DNA of 56,439 nucleotides, taken from positions 1 to 56,439 of IMG/VR virus record IMGVR_UViG_3300034374_008412; one strand, written 5' to 3'. The stretch's first letter is position 1, and every line of letters begins with the position of its first letter. Origin of the DNA: a virus. The notes beneath the pieces are model-generated. The model searched no databases, was not told the DNA's origin, and was given only the letters and a program-made list of their open reading frames with translations. Made by a program: the position numbers and the translations under genes. Shown in pieces: positions 49,161-55,705 of the stretch.

Positions 49161-51269
49161 TTATTTTTTTCTTAAAACAATTATATCGGCATCAACACTT
49201 GTAAATTCAAACATTGAATTACCTAATCTATAAGCATCAACTAAATCAGATTTAGCCAATATTCTACTTTTAGATGGTGTCATTTTCTTTTCTAAAAAAG
49301 GAACTCCACCTAAAGCATTAACACTACCAATTACAAATACTAATAATCCATTTGGAACTAATAAGTCTAATCCTCTTTGAATAAAGTAATCAATGAAATC
49401 ATCTGCCTTTGTATGTTTTTTTTCTGATTTACTTCCACCCATTACTGCATACTTACCTTTATATTCTCCGTATGGTGGGTTTCCTATAACTAAATCATAC
49501 ATAGGTGTAACATTATCTTTAACCGATTTATAGTTATTTATAAATAACTTTTCAAATGAATCGTGATAGAAATTAAATCTATCTTCAGTATATAGAATTT
49601 TGTTTATCATATAACAATACTTGTTAATATCATAACCATCTATATTTACATTTAAAGGTGCTTGGCTAATAAATGCTCCTGCTCCCATTGAAGGTTCAAG
49701 TACGTTTTTAATACTTAAATTTCCACTATGTTTATAAGCTAATCCCCACATAATTTGACAAAGTTTTGCAGGAGTAAAAAATTCGTAAAGCAATCCATAA
49801 TCAAAATCAACCCCTTCGCCTACATCCCTTCTTTTTGCACCATACTTCTCCATTCCACCTATTCCCGTATATTCAGAAATAAACTTCTTTTCTATTACAG
49901 AATAGTTATTTGGGTCTTCGCCTTTTTCATCAAGCATATTTTCTATTGCTTCTGCTTTTTCAAAAGGGTTTTTAAAAGAATTTTCTTCTATTAGTTTTTG
50001 CCAATCTGTTTTCATTAAAGTTGGCACTACCATTCCTTTTTCTGCTTCATATCTTTTGATAGGTGGTTGAACTCCTTGTGGATATTCTTTTTCTAATATT
50101 TCATTAATAGTTTTATACTTCCAATAGAAATCAAGTTGGGGTTTATTTAATGGACTTAAATCATTATCAATTAAATACTCTTTTGGAATATAGCCAAACT
50201 CTGCCATCTGCCAATCTCCATTTAAAACTACAAAACCATAAAATTCATTTGCTCTATCCCATTCTGTTATATACCAATCTGTACCACCAACAAAGTAATG
50301 TAAATAACATACTGCATTTTTACCTTTACCATCCTGCTTGTATAATTTTGGAATTTCTTGATATGCGTTTACAACATTTATAAGCATATCTCTTACTTCT
50401 ATTGGGTCTGCTCCACCATCTTCTTCTAACTCCATTAAATAAGCAACTTGTTGTTTTGGTACAAGTTCTTTTCTTGCATCCATCCACAACTTTACTTTAT
50501 CTTCAACACTTCCACCAAACTCCATTTTACGAGTTTTAATATCTGCATATTCAGTTAAAGGAAAAGACCTTAAATAATGTAATAATTCTCTTATAGGTAA
50601 ATCAATACGCAAGGCTTTAATTTCCTTATCGTTCATTTCTGCCCACTTCCATCTATGATGTCCATCTAAAACATAATCATCGGAAGAAACAATTAAATGC
50701 TTACTATTAACTAAATCTTCCGTAATCATATTAACCCTATCCATATTAATTTCTTTTTGGGTAGGTTTAAGGTTTTTTGCTTCTATAATAGAATAACCAT
50801 AGCTAATATTATCTTCTTTTAATGTATCTAAAAAATCATCTAAATAATGACTTCTAACTTGTGGCATTTCGTGTCTATATAAGCCTAAAGAATTATCGTG
50901 ATAAATAATTGTAGGTATCTTAACTCCATTTTTAGCAAACAAATCTATTCTTTGTTGTTTTTGCCAACCTTCGTAATCAATTTCATCACTAACTGAACCA
51001 CCTTTAGCGTATTTATATTTTTTACCCTCAACTGAATCACAATCTAATGTAACTCCATTATTATTTTTACTATTCAAATCAGAAAGTATTTCGCAAGTCG
51101 TTTTTTGTTCTCCCTCAAATTCATATTTAGTAGGGTCTGCAACATTAGTTTTATTGACAATAACTTCTCCACCTTCAAACTCTATTCTTTGACCCGTGCT
51201 TTTGACTTTAGCTTTTATTCCACCTTCTGCGTGGCTTTTACCTTTTGCTAATCCACCTTTTGCGTTCAT
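49161..51269 (-). CDS. Polyvalent protein: KGG leader, ParB-like, DUF2958, adenine DNA methyltransferase
   Basis: A 702-residue fusion. Residues 1-100: KGG-type leader (MNAKGGLAKGKSHAEGG, IEFEGGEVIVNKTN, YKYAKGG), a pattern recurring in virion and plasmid proteins of Bacteroidota. About 100-260: ParB-like domain with VLDGHHRWKWAEM near 203. About 280-390: DUF2958-like (CYLHYFVGGTDWYITEWD, GDWQMAEFGYI). About 450-702: Rossmann N6-adenine methyltransferase with EPSMGAGAF and the catalytic NPPYGEYKG near 598. The methylase probably protects viral DNA from host restriction. Confidence 0.8.
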   Translation of the reverse strand: MNAKGGLAKGKSHAEGGIKAKVKSTGQRIEFEGGEVIVNKTNVADPTKYEFEGEQKTTCEILSDLNSKNNNGVTLDCDSVEGKKYKYAKGGSVSDEIDYEGWQKQQRIDLFAKNGVKIPTIIYHDNSLGLYRHEMPQVRSHYLDDFLDTLKEDNISYGYSIIEAKNLKPTQKEINMDRVNMITEDLVNSKHLIVSSDDYVLDGHHRWKWAEMNDKEIKALRIDLPIRELLHYLRSFPLTEYADIKTRKMEFGGSVEDKVKLWMDARKELVPKQQVAYLMELEEDGGADPIEVRDMLINVVNAYQEIPKLYKQDGKGKNAVCYLHYFVGGTDWYITEWDRANEFYGFVVLNGDWQMAEFGYIPKEYLIDNDLSPLNKPQLDFYWKYKTINEILEKEYPQGVQPPIKRYEAEKGMVVPTLMKTDWQKLIEENSFKNPFEKAEAIENMLDEKGEDPNNYSVIEKKFISEYTGIGGMEKYGAKRRDVGEGVDFDYGLLYEFFTPAKLCQIMWGLAYKHSGNLSIKNVLEPSMGAGAFISQAPLNVNIDGYDINKYCYMINKILYTEDRFNFYHDSFEKLFINNYKSVKDNVTPMYDLVIGNPPYGEYKGKYAVMGGSKSEKKHTKADDFIDYFIQRGLDLLVPNGLLVFVIGSVNALGGVPFLEKKMTPSKSRILAKSDLVDAYRLGNSMFEFTSVDADIIVLRKK

Positions 51270-51279
51270 ATATTAAAAT

Positions 51280-51313
51280 GTTATTCTTACTAATAATTCG
51301 ATAAATATACGCA
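51280..51313 (-). promoter_or_regulatory. Promoter/operator region of the large-protein block
   Basis: GTTATT (51280-51285), six bases, AATAAT (51292-51297) is an imperfect copy of the early operator palindrome and lies only 11 nt upstream of the start codon. The element ataaatatacgca (51301-51313) is identical to that at 37724-37736. Together they look like a regulated promoter for the 38-51 kb block. Confidence 0.5.
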
Positions 51314-51316
51314 AAA

Positions 51317-51340
51317 AAGTCGGATAATGATACCCGACTT
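51317..51340 (-). terminator. Terminator after the regulator genes
   Basis: AAGTCGG (51317-51323) pairs with CCGACTT (51334-51340); on the - strand it is followed by a T-run. It lies between the XRE gene stop and the promoter for the large-protein block, ending the regulator transcript. Confidence 0.75.
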
Positions 51341-51390
51341 CTTCACGTTCAATAACTTACGTTATCTTTAAAAATAAATAATTATTTTAG

Positions 51391-51624
51391 TTAATAACAT
51401 TCCTCTTTTAAGAATGTTTCTTTATCAACTATATCATTTGGTGTGAGATTCAATGCCATACATATCTTTAGTAACGTAAAAACAGAATAGTTATTTACCT
51501 TTCCATTTACTATCATACTAATCCTATCCTTACCAATAGGTGTTTTGCATTTATCTATAATTAACCTATGCAGTTCTGCTTGACTAATTCCTTTTTCTAT
51601 TAATATTGCTTTTAGTTTATTCAT
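51391..51624 (-). CDS. XRE-family helix-turn-helix regulator
   Basis: A 77-residue Cro/C1-type protein with the five-helix layout: KLKAILIEKGISQAELHRLI (helices 1-2), GKDRISMIVNGKVN (recognition helix and turn), VFTLLKICMALNL (helices 4-5). It has no other domain. It lies next to the divergent control region and is the most likely binder of the GTTATT-N6-AATAAC palindromes, as such dimers bind short inverted repeats. It overlaps the 51617 gene by 8 nt. Confidence 0.85.
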   Translation of the reverse strand: MNKLKAILIEKGISQAELHRLIIDKCKTPIGKDRISMIVNGKVNNYSVFTLLKICMALNLTPNDIVDKETFLKEECY

Positions 51625-52363
51625 TTTCCTCTACTTTAATTAAATCTTCGTATTTCAATCCTGCATCTGATAAAATTTCTTCTATCGTTACAAAATCACT
51701 CTCAAAAGAATCTGTTTCTCCATTATAAGCATAGCACGTTTTTGGAACTCCTATTTCACGTTGAACGAATTTAATTCCGTTTTCAGTAATACCATACCAA
51801 CCATCTTTATAAACAACCTTATCGGGTCTTGTAGGCATCCTTGAAAGCAAGTCCCAATGGTGCAACAATTCAAAGTTTTCAAATAGTTCTCCGTATTCTT
51901 CTATATTTCCTGCAAAAAAATCTTCCTTTGTATAATATTTACTTTCATCTGCATCGGGATTATGTCTATAAAATTTAACTATCTCAATTAAAGAAATACA
52001 CATTTGAAGGTTTAATTCAAGTGTATTTAAAATAGCTTTATTTCCACAACACCTACAAGTTGTACCATTTTTAGCAAAGTCCTTAATTCTTTGTGCTTCT
52101 TTTGAAGTTTTTGTTTCTTCATCATCTATTATTATAGATAACGAAGAAATTGTTTGATTACAAGCATCGCATTGAGCAATTCCACTTTTATTTATTTCTC
52201 TTGTTAATCTCTCACGTTCTGATTTTAAAGTTCTATTTGAACCTTTTAACTTTGATAGTCCTAATCTTTCAAATTCTGTTGAATTTTCAACTATTGCATC
52301 TTGCATTTTTTTTACATCTCTGTAATCCTCTGTTTTTACTTCTTTTTTATTAGAGTTTTCCAT
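51617..52363 (-). CDS. Zinc-binding protein of the regulator operon
   Basis: A 248-residue protein with two Cys pairs, CDAC (65-68) and CRCC (103-106), 35 residues apart, giving one zinc site of the ribbon type. Flanking helices are charged (LKSERERLTREINK). The C-terminal half contains HHWDLLSRMPTRPDKVVYKDGWYGITENGI, a winged-helix-like pattern. A transcription or host-interaction factor is likely. It is coupled to the XRE gene by an 8-nt overlap. Confidence 0.65.
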   Translation of the reverse strand: MENSNKKEVKTEDYRDVKKMQDAIVENSTEFERLGLSKLKGSNRTLKSERERLTREINKSGIAQCDACNQTISSLSIIIDDEETKTSKEAQRIKDFAKNGTTCRCCGNKAILNTLELNLQMCISLIEIVKFYRHNPDADESKYYTKEDFFAGNIEEYGELFENFELLHHWDLLSRMPTRPDKVVYKDGWYGITENGIKFVQREIGVPKTCYAYNGETDSFESDFVTIEEILSDAGLKYEDLIKVEENE

Positions 52364-52380
52364 AATTAATTATTTATTGT

Positions 52381-52716
52381 TTAACCTTTAACCTTCCATC
52401 CACAAGCTAACTCTATTATCTTGTAGATTATTCTATTCAAATACTTTTCTCTTTCTCCTGCTAATTGAAAACCTATCCTTCTCCAACTAAAATAATGGTA
52501 GGTTTCATTTACCATAAGTATATATTCTATCCTAACAGATTTACAAAAGTTAAGGAAGACATAATTAGTGTCATAGGTATATGAAGTAGTTTCATTCATT
52601 TCATTATCAGTAATAACAAAATAAGTTCCCATATTAACTATTGTGTACCTTTTAGAAACCTTTTCAAATATGTTTCTAACTTGACCTTGACTTATTATCT
52701 TAACTCTGCTTTGCAT
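52381..52716 (-). CDS. Small unknown protein at the head of the regulator operon
   Basis: I start at ATG 52716; the longer frame (to 52842) begins with TTG and would run across the operator palindromes. The 111-residue protein is basic and strand-rich in the middle (TIVNMGTYFVITDNEMNET, NYVFLNFCKSVRIEYIL), ending in a helix with a Cys and Trp. Not recognised. It is the first gene of the - strand after the divergent control region. Confidence 0.6.
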   Translation of the reverse strand: MQSRVKIISQGQVRNIFEKVSKRYTIVNMGTYFVITDNEMNETTSYTYDTNYVFLNFCKSVRIEYILMVNETYHYFSWRRIGFQLAGEREKYLNRIIYKIIELACGWKVKG

Positions 52717-52813
52717 ATTTGGTTTGAAATATAATTCTGCTAATTTAATTATTTTTATCAATAACAACCAACTTTTAAACCTAATACTATTCAGATATAA
52801 TTTTTTTTGAAAA

Positions 52814-52859
52814 TATTTTGAAAATAATTTTGTTATTTTCAAAAATAATATTAATTTAG
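52814..52859. promoter_or_regulatory. Divergent control region with nested inverted repeats
   Basis: TATTTTGAAAATAA (52814-52827) and TTATTTTCAAAAATA (52833-52847) form a near-perfect inverted repeat across a 5-nt centre. Within it GTTATT-N6-AATAAT (52832-52849) is the operator family member. TTG at 52830-52832 and TAATTTAG (52852-52859, two off consensus) give the + strand promoter with 19-nt spacing. The 231-nt gap 52717-52947 holds this site and a leader; no gene is seen in it. Confidence 0.65.
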
Positions 52860-52889
52860 CTATGCGTTTGGGGGTTGAGGGGTTTGAGA

Positions 52890-52910
52890 GTTCATTGACA
52901 TCGTGGAAAA
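52890..52910 (+). promoter_or_regulatory. Leader element resembling Bacteroidota rRNA-operon leaders, copy 2
   Basis: gttcattgacatcgtggaaa lies in the 90-nt leader of the 52948 gene, about 40 nt after the promoter, as in the first copy at 4557-4576. A G-rich stretch (gggggttgagggg) precedes it. Confidence 0.35.
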
Positions 52911-52947
52911 ATTGTTAGTTTAAATAAAAATCAAAAAAAAATCAGTT

Positions 52948-53211
52948 ATGAAAAATTTAATCGAATTATGGATGAAGTATTGTTGGAACTATAAATCTGT
53001 TCATCACGAGTTTAAATATAAAAAGGAGCAATATTGTTATGCTCCCGAATTGGTTGTTCACTTGGGCGACCACTTCGTTGAAAAGTGGAACAACAAAGCA
53101 AGTCAAGAAGGAATGAACGGAACTTGGGCATTACTTTGGTTGTGGCACGAATTAGATTATCAGAATCAAGATAAAGCAGTAAAATGGTTAGAAGAAAATT
53201 ATAAAGGTTAA
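52948..53211 (+). CDS. Small Trp/His-rich early protein
   Basis: An 87-residue protein with many Trp, His and Tyr (LWMKYCWNYKSVHHEFKYKKE, HLGDHFVEKWNNKASQEG, WALLWLWHELDYQ). Composition suggests a compact helical domain. Not recognised. It is the first gene of the right-hand early operon, preceded by the shared leader aaaatcagttATG, and followed by a strong hairpin. Confidence 0.7.
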   Translation: MKNLIELWMKYCWNYKSVHHEFKYKKEQYCYAPELVVHLGDHFVEKWNNKASQEGMNGTWALLWLWHELDYQNQDKAVKWLEENYKG

Positions 53212-53216
53212 TCATC

Positions 53217-53232
53217 GGGGGGTTATCCCCCC
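53217..53232 (+). terminator. G6/C6 intercistronic hairpin, copy 1
   Basis: GGGGGG (53217-53222), a 4-nt loop, CCCCCC (53227-53232), followed by acaaatttt. In DNA of about 30 percent G+C such a stem stands out. The T-run is weak, so it may protect RNA ends or tune expression rather than fully terminate. Copy 2 is at 53792-53808. Confidence 0.6.
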
Positions 53233-53248
53233 ACAAATTTTAAATCAA

Positions 53249-53782
53249 ATGAAAAAGCAAAGCAGAAAAATAGGGGTTGCAGGTGGTTTTATCAATCAAT
53301 TAATGGGTAACAATGCAACTGAACCAAAAGTAGGAGAAGGAGCAACAATCCTTCATTATAGCGACAGAGAACCTTATGAGGTTATAGAAGTTAGCGAAGA
53401 TGGTAATAAATGTGTTATTAGAACAATGGGTTACAAGTTCATCGGACAATGTTACGGAGATGAAAAATATGAATATTTCAGCGACCCCGATGGATATACT
53501 ACAACTTTGGAATGGAACGAAAAGAAAGGTTGTTGGGGAATGGTAAATTATAGTATTGAGATTATCAAAAAACTTAAAAATGACTTATGGAAAGAGTTTG
53601 GTTTTGATTGGAGTGATAATCTTCCTAATGGAATTAAGTACAAAGACCTTATAGATGGAGAACCAAAAGGTATGTACACAAAGTTGAAGTTGGTTAAAGG
53701 AGTTACAAAGGAATATAAGAACTTCAATAAGGTTAGTATAATTTTCGGGGTTGCCGAAAAATATTACGACCCACACTTTTAA
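53249..53782 (+). CDS. Unknown early protein
   Basis: A 177-residue protein with a basic start (MKKQSRKIG), a Gly-rich loop and a mostly strand-rich body (EVIEVSEDGNKCVIRTMGYKFI, YTTTLEWNEKKGCWGMV). It has the look of a small beta-barrel or SH3-like fold. Not recognised. It lies between the two G6/C6 hairpins, so its transcript segment would be bracketed by them. Confidence 0.7.
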   Translation: MKKQSRKIGVAGGFINQLMGNNATEPKVGEGATILHYSDREPYEVIEVSEDGNKCVIRTMGYKFIGQCYGDEKYEYFSDPDGYTTTLEWNEKKGCWGMVNYSIEIIKKLKNDLWKEFGFDWSDNLPNGIKYKDLIDGEPKGMYTKLKLVKGVTKEYKNFNKVSIIFGVAEKYYDPHF

Positions 53783-53791
53783 ATTATTAAC

Positions 53792-53808
53792 GGGGGGTTT
53801 ATCCCCCC
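53792..53808 (+). terminator. G6/C6 intercistronic hairpin, copy 2
   Basis: GGGGGG (53792-53797), a 5-nt loop, CCCCCC (53803-53808), followed by acttttaaatcaaat, nearly the same tail as copy 1. The pair frames the 53249 gene. Confidence 0.6.
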
Positions 53809-53826
53809 ACTTTTAAATCAAATATT

Positions 53827-54009
53827 ATGATATACATAAATATAAAAAATCAATACGGAGTTGAAACAATTGATGAATTAGATAGAAAAGATTACACTAC
53901 ATATAGAGAGTATGTAAAAGCATTAAAAAAATTAATTAAAGACTATCAAGATGCAGGAATGAATGCTTATAGTAGCCAAAGAGCAACAAGTGATTACAGA
54001 AATAGATAA
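53827..54009 (+). CDS. Small basic protein
   Basis: A 60-residue protein, strand then basic helix (INIKNQYGVETIDELDRKDYTTY; YVKALKKLIKDYQDAG). It overlaps the next gene by 47 nt, which is long but still found in this window (1918, 13450 region). It could be shorter or not expressed; moderately confident. Confidence 0.55.
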   Translation: MIYINIKNQYGVETIDELDRKDYTTYREYVKALKKLIKDYQDAGMNAYSSQRATSDYRNR

Positions 54010-54553
54010 ATCAAATGATATGTTAGCAGAAACTAAACAGACAACAGAATTAGGTAAAAGTTATTGGAGCAATAACGGAGTTTACCAAAAGCAATACGAT
54101 GAATTGTATGAGCAACTTGTTCCTTCAAGTGGAGAGTCAGATACGATTCACGGAGAAATGATAAGAGCAGTATCAAGACTTTATTATGATTTCTGTAATA
54201 ATGGTAATTGTAATGTAATAGAAATTGAACGAGATACTTGCCAAGAATGTGGTGGTAGTGGTTATGTAGATAATGATGATGAAGATGGCATAGAAGATTG
54301 TTATTGGTGTGAAGGTCAAGGTACAGAAGAAGGAGATATTGTTATAGATGAATATTATAAAGAAATGATAGACTTCTTAGAAAACAATATGGAAAACACA
54401 AAGAGCCTTGATGTCCTAATAGATTTTTTAGAAGATAAGTCTTTAGGCTATGGTAAATATAGCTTTGATGATAAGCAAATGAAAATCTATAATGATTTAG
54501 TGGATGCAGTAATGTATCAAGTTATAAATAGTGAAAATCAAAAAATAGTTTAG
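53963..54553 (+). CDS. DnaJ-type zinc-finger protein 2
   Basis: A 196-residue protein with CQECGGSGYVD and CYWCEGQGTEE, two CxxCxGxG repeats 16 residues apart (about 94-120), as in the DnaJ cysteine-rich domain. The rest is helical and acidic. No J domain is present. Together with the 4607 protein it makes two early proteins of this kind, each near a promoter with the rRNA-leader-like element. A role in host chaperone takeover is speculative. An alternative start lies further downstream, near MLAETKQ. Confidence 0.65.
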   Translation: MLIVAKEQQVITEIDKSNDMLAETKQTTELGKSYWSNNGVYQKQYDELYEQLVPSSGESDTIHGEMIRAVSRLYYDFCNNGNCNVIEIERDTCQECGGSGYVDNDDEDGIEDCYWCEGQGTEEGDIVIDEYYKEMIDFLENNMENTKSLDVLIDFLEDKSLGYGKYSFDDKQMKIYNDLVDAVMYQVINSENQKIV

Positions 54554-54555
54554 TT

Positions 54556-54798
54556 ATGAATATTAGAAGTGCAGAAGTTTTAGAAGGGTACAATCCCGAT
54601 ATGAAATTAATCGTGAACTATAAACCTAAAATGATGGTTAAAACTCACGGAGTAATTGGAACATACGAACAACTATTTGAAAGTATTGCAGAGATAATTA
54701 AAGATGCAGATTATGAAGATAGAAAATTGGCATCGGAAGGCATTAGAAACTTACAAGTAGATAAGATGGAAGTTGGAGATAAACTTATTTTTTACTAA
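54556..54798 (+). CDS. Small unknown protein
   Basis: An 80-residue protein, strand-helix-strand in pattern (EGYNPDMKLIVNYKPKMMV, LFESIAEIIKDADYED, VDKMEVGDKLIFY). Not recognised. It begins 2 nt after the upstream stop and is the last gene before the operator-like site at 54849. Confidence 0.65.
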   Translation: MNIRSAEVLEGYNPDMKLIVNYKPKMMVKTHGVIGTYEQLFESIAEIIKDADYEDRKLASEGIRNLQVDKMEVGDKLIFY

Positions 54799-54848
54799 CA
54801 ATTATAAACACGATTTTGGGGGAGATAGTATCAAACCCATTTTTTTTA

Positions 54849-54866
54849 TTTATTTTTGAAAATAAT
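54849..54866 (+). promoter_or_regulatory. Operator-like palindrome before the last early genes
   Basis: TTTATT (54849-54854), six bases, AATAAT (54861-54866) resembles the other operators with one mismatch per arm. No good -7 box lies right after it. The TTG inside it (54856) could be read as a start codon of the next gene, which I reject in favour of ATG 54883. Confidence 0.45.
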
Positions 54867-54882
54867 TAAATCAATAAGAATT

Positions 54883-55263
54883 ATGATTAATGGTTTTAAG
54901 GATTATACAGAAGAATTGAATAATGAGGAACGCAAAATGCTTCCCATTATCGCAAATGGCTTAAACACAAAGAAAGGTCAAGACAAAGCAGTAACGAATG
55001 AAAACATTATTGCAGGGATGCAAAAGATAGGACATAAAATAGGTTCTGCCCGTGTACGCAAAATTATTAATATCATTCGTAGATATGGATTAGTAAATTT
55101 TTTAATTGCATCGAGCAAAGGTTATCACGTTGCGACAAGCAGAGATGAAGTCGTTGAATATATTGATTCATTACGACAAAGAGAAAGTGCTATTCGTGAG
55201 GTGCGAGTAGCACTTGAAAATCAGTTAGCACAATACGATGAAAAATACGGAGATAATAATTAA
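54883..55263 (+). CDS. Winged-helix-like phage protein
   Basis: Start at ATG 54883. The 126-residue protein matches a pattern common in Bacteroidota phages and mobile elements: TKKGQDKAVTNENIIAGM, then KIGSARVRKIINIIRRYGLVNFLIASSKGYHVATSRDEVVEYI, which reads as a winged helix with a GYHVA wing, followed by a C-terminal coiled coil. Probably binds DNA; often placed in replication modules. Codon use (CGT for Arg, many CpG) differs from the rest of the window. Confidence 0.7.
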   Translation: MINGFKDYTEELNNEERKMLPIIANGLNTKKGQDKAVTNENIIAGMQKIGHKIGSARVRKIINIIRRYGLVNFLIASSKGYHVATSRDEVVEYIDSLRQRESAIREVRVALENQLAQYDEKYGDNN

Positions 55264-55279
55264 ATCAAATAAATAAATT

Positions 55280-55705
55280 ATGGTACATTACGACTTAACA
55301 GAAATCAACAATTATTCAGATAATTGTTACACGAGTTTAACACACGAAGAATACGATGAAATAAAGAACGATAAACGTATTGAATTAATGCCTTGCCCTA
55401 TCGTTAAATGTGAGGATGGTTATATACAAATGAAACGTAGAACAAATACGTTAATTTTTCTAATGGCAACTACGTTAGGTTTCGATGAAATTAATGAACG
55501 TAATTACGAGCAAGTTTTTAATCGAATTAATTACATTGAAAAATTAAATGGTGCGTATCATTCAGCAAAAGATTTTGATGGTAAGGTTGAACCTATGTAT
55601 TATACGTTAGATGATATTAAAAAACATATCGGTTTAAAAACGAATGGTACACCTTTAAATAAAACACAATTTTTAAGTAGAATTTCTAAACAATTTAATT
55701 TATGA
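55280..55705 (+). CDS. Unknown early protein
   Basis: A 141-residue soluble protein with Cys-Pro (LMPCPIVKCEDGY), helical C-terminal half. Not recognised. It is CpG- and CGT-rich like its neighbours at 54883 and 55702, suggesting the three genes arrived together. Its stop overlaps the exonuclease start (ATGA). Confidence 0.7.
   Translation: MVHYDLTEINNYSDNCYTSLTHEEYDEIKNDKRIELMPCPIVKCEDGYIQMKRRTNTLIFLMATTLGFDEINERNYEQVFNRINYIEKLNGAYHSAKDFDGKVEPMYYTLDDIKKHIGLKTNGTPLNKTQFLSRISKQFNL

Noticed and set aside
52717-52842. N-terminal extension of the 52381 gene from TTG 52842
   Set aside because: It would place coding sequence across the divergent promoter and inverted repeat; ATG 52716 is preferred.
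54856-54882. TTG start for the winged-helix gene
   Set aside because: The TTG lies within the operator-like palindrome; ATG 54883 keeps the conserved domain and leaves the site intact.
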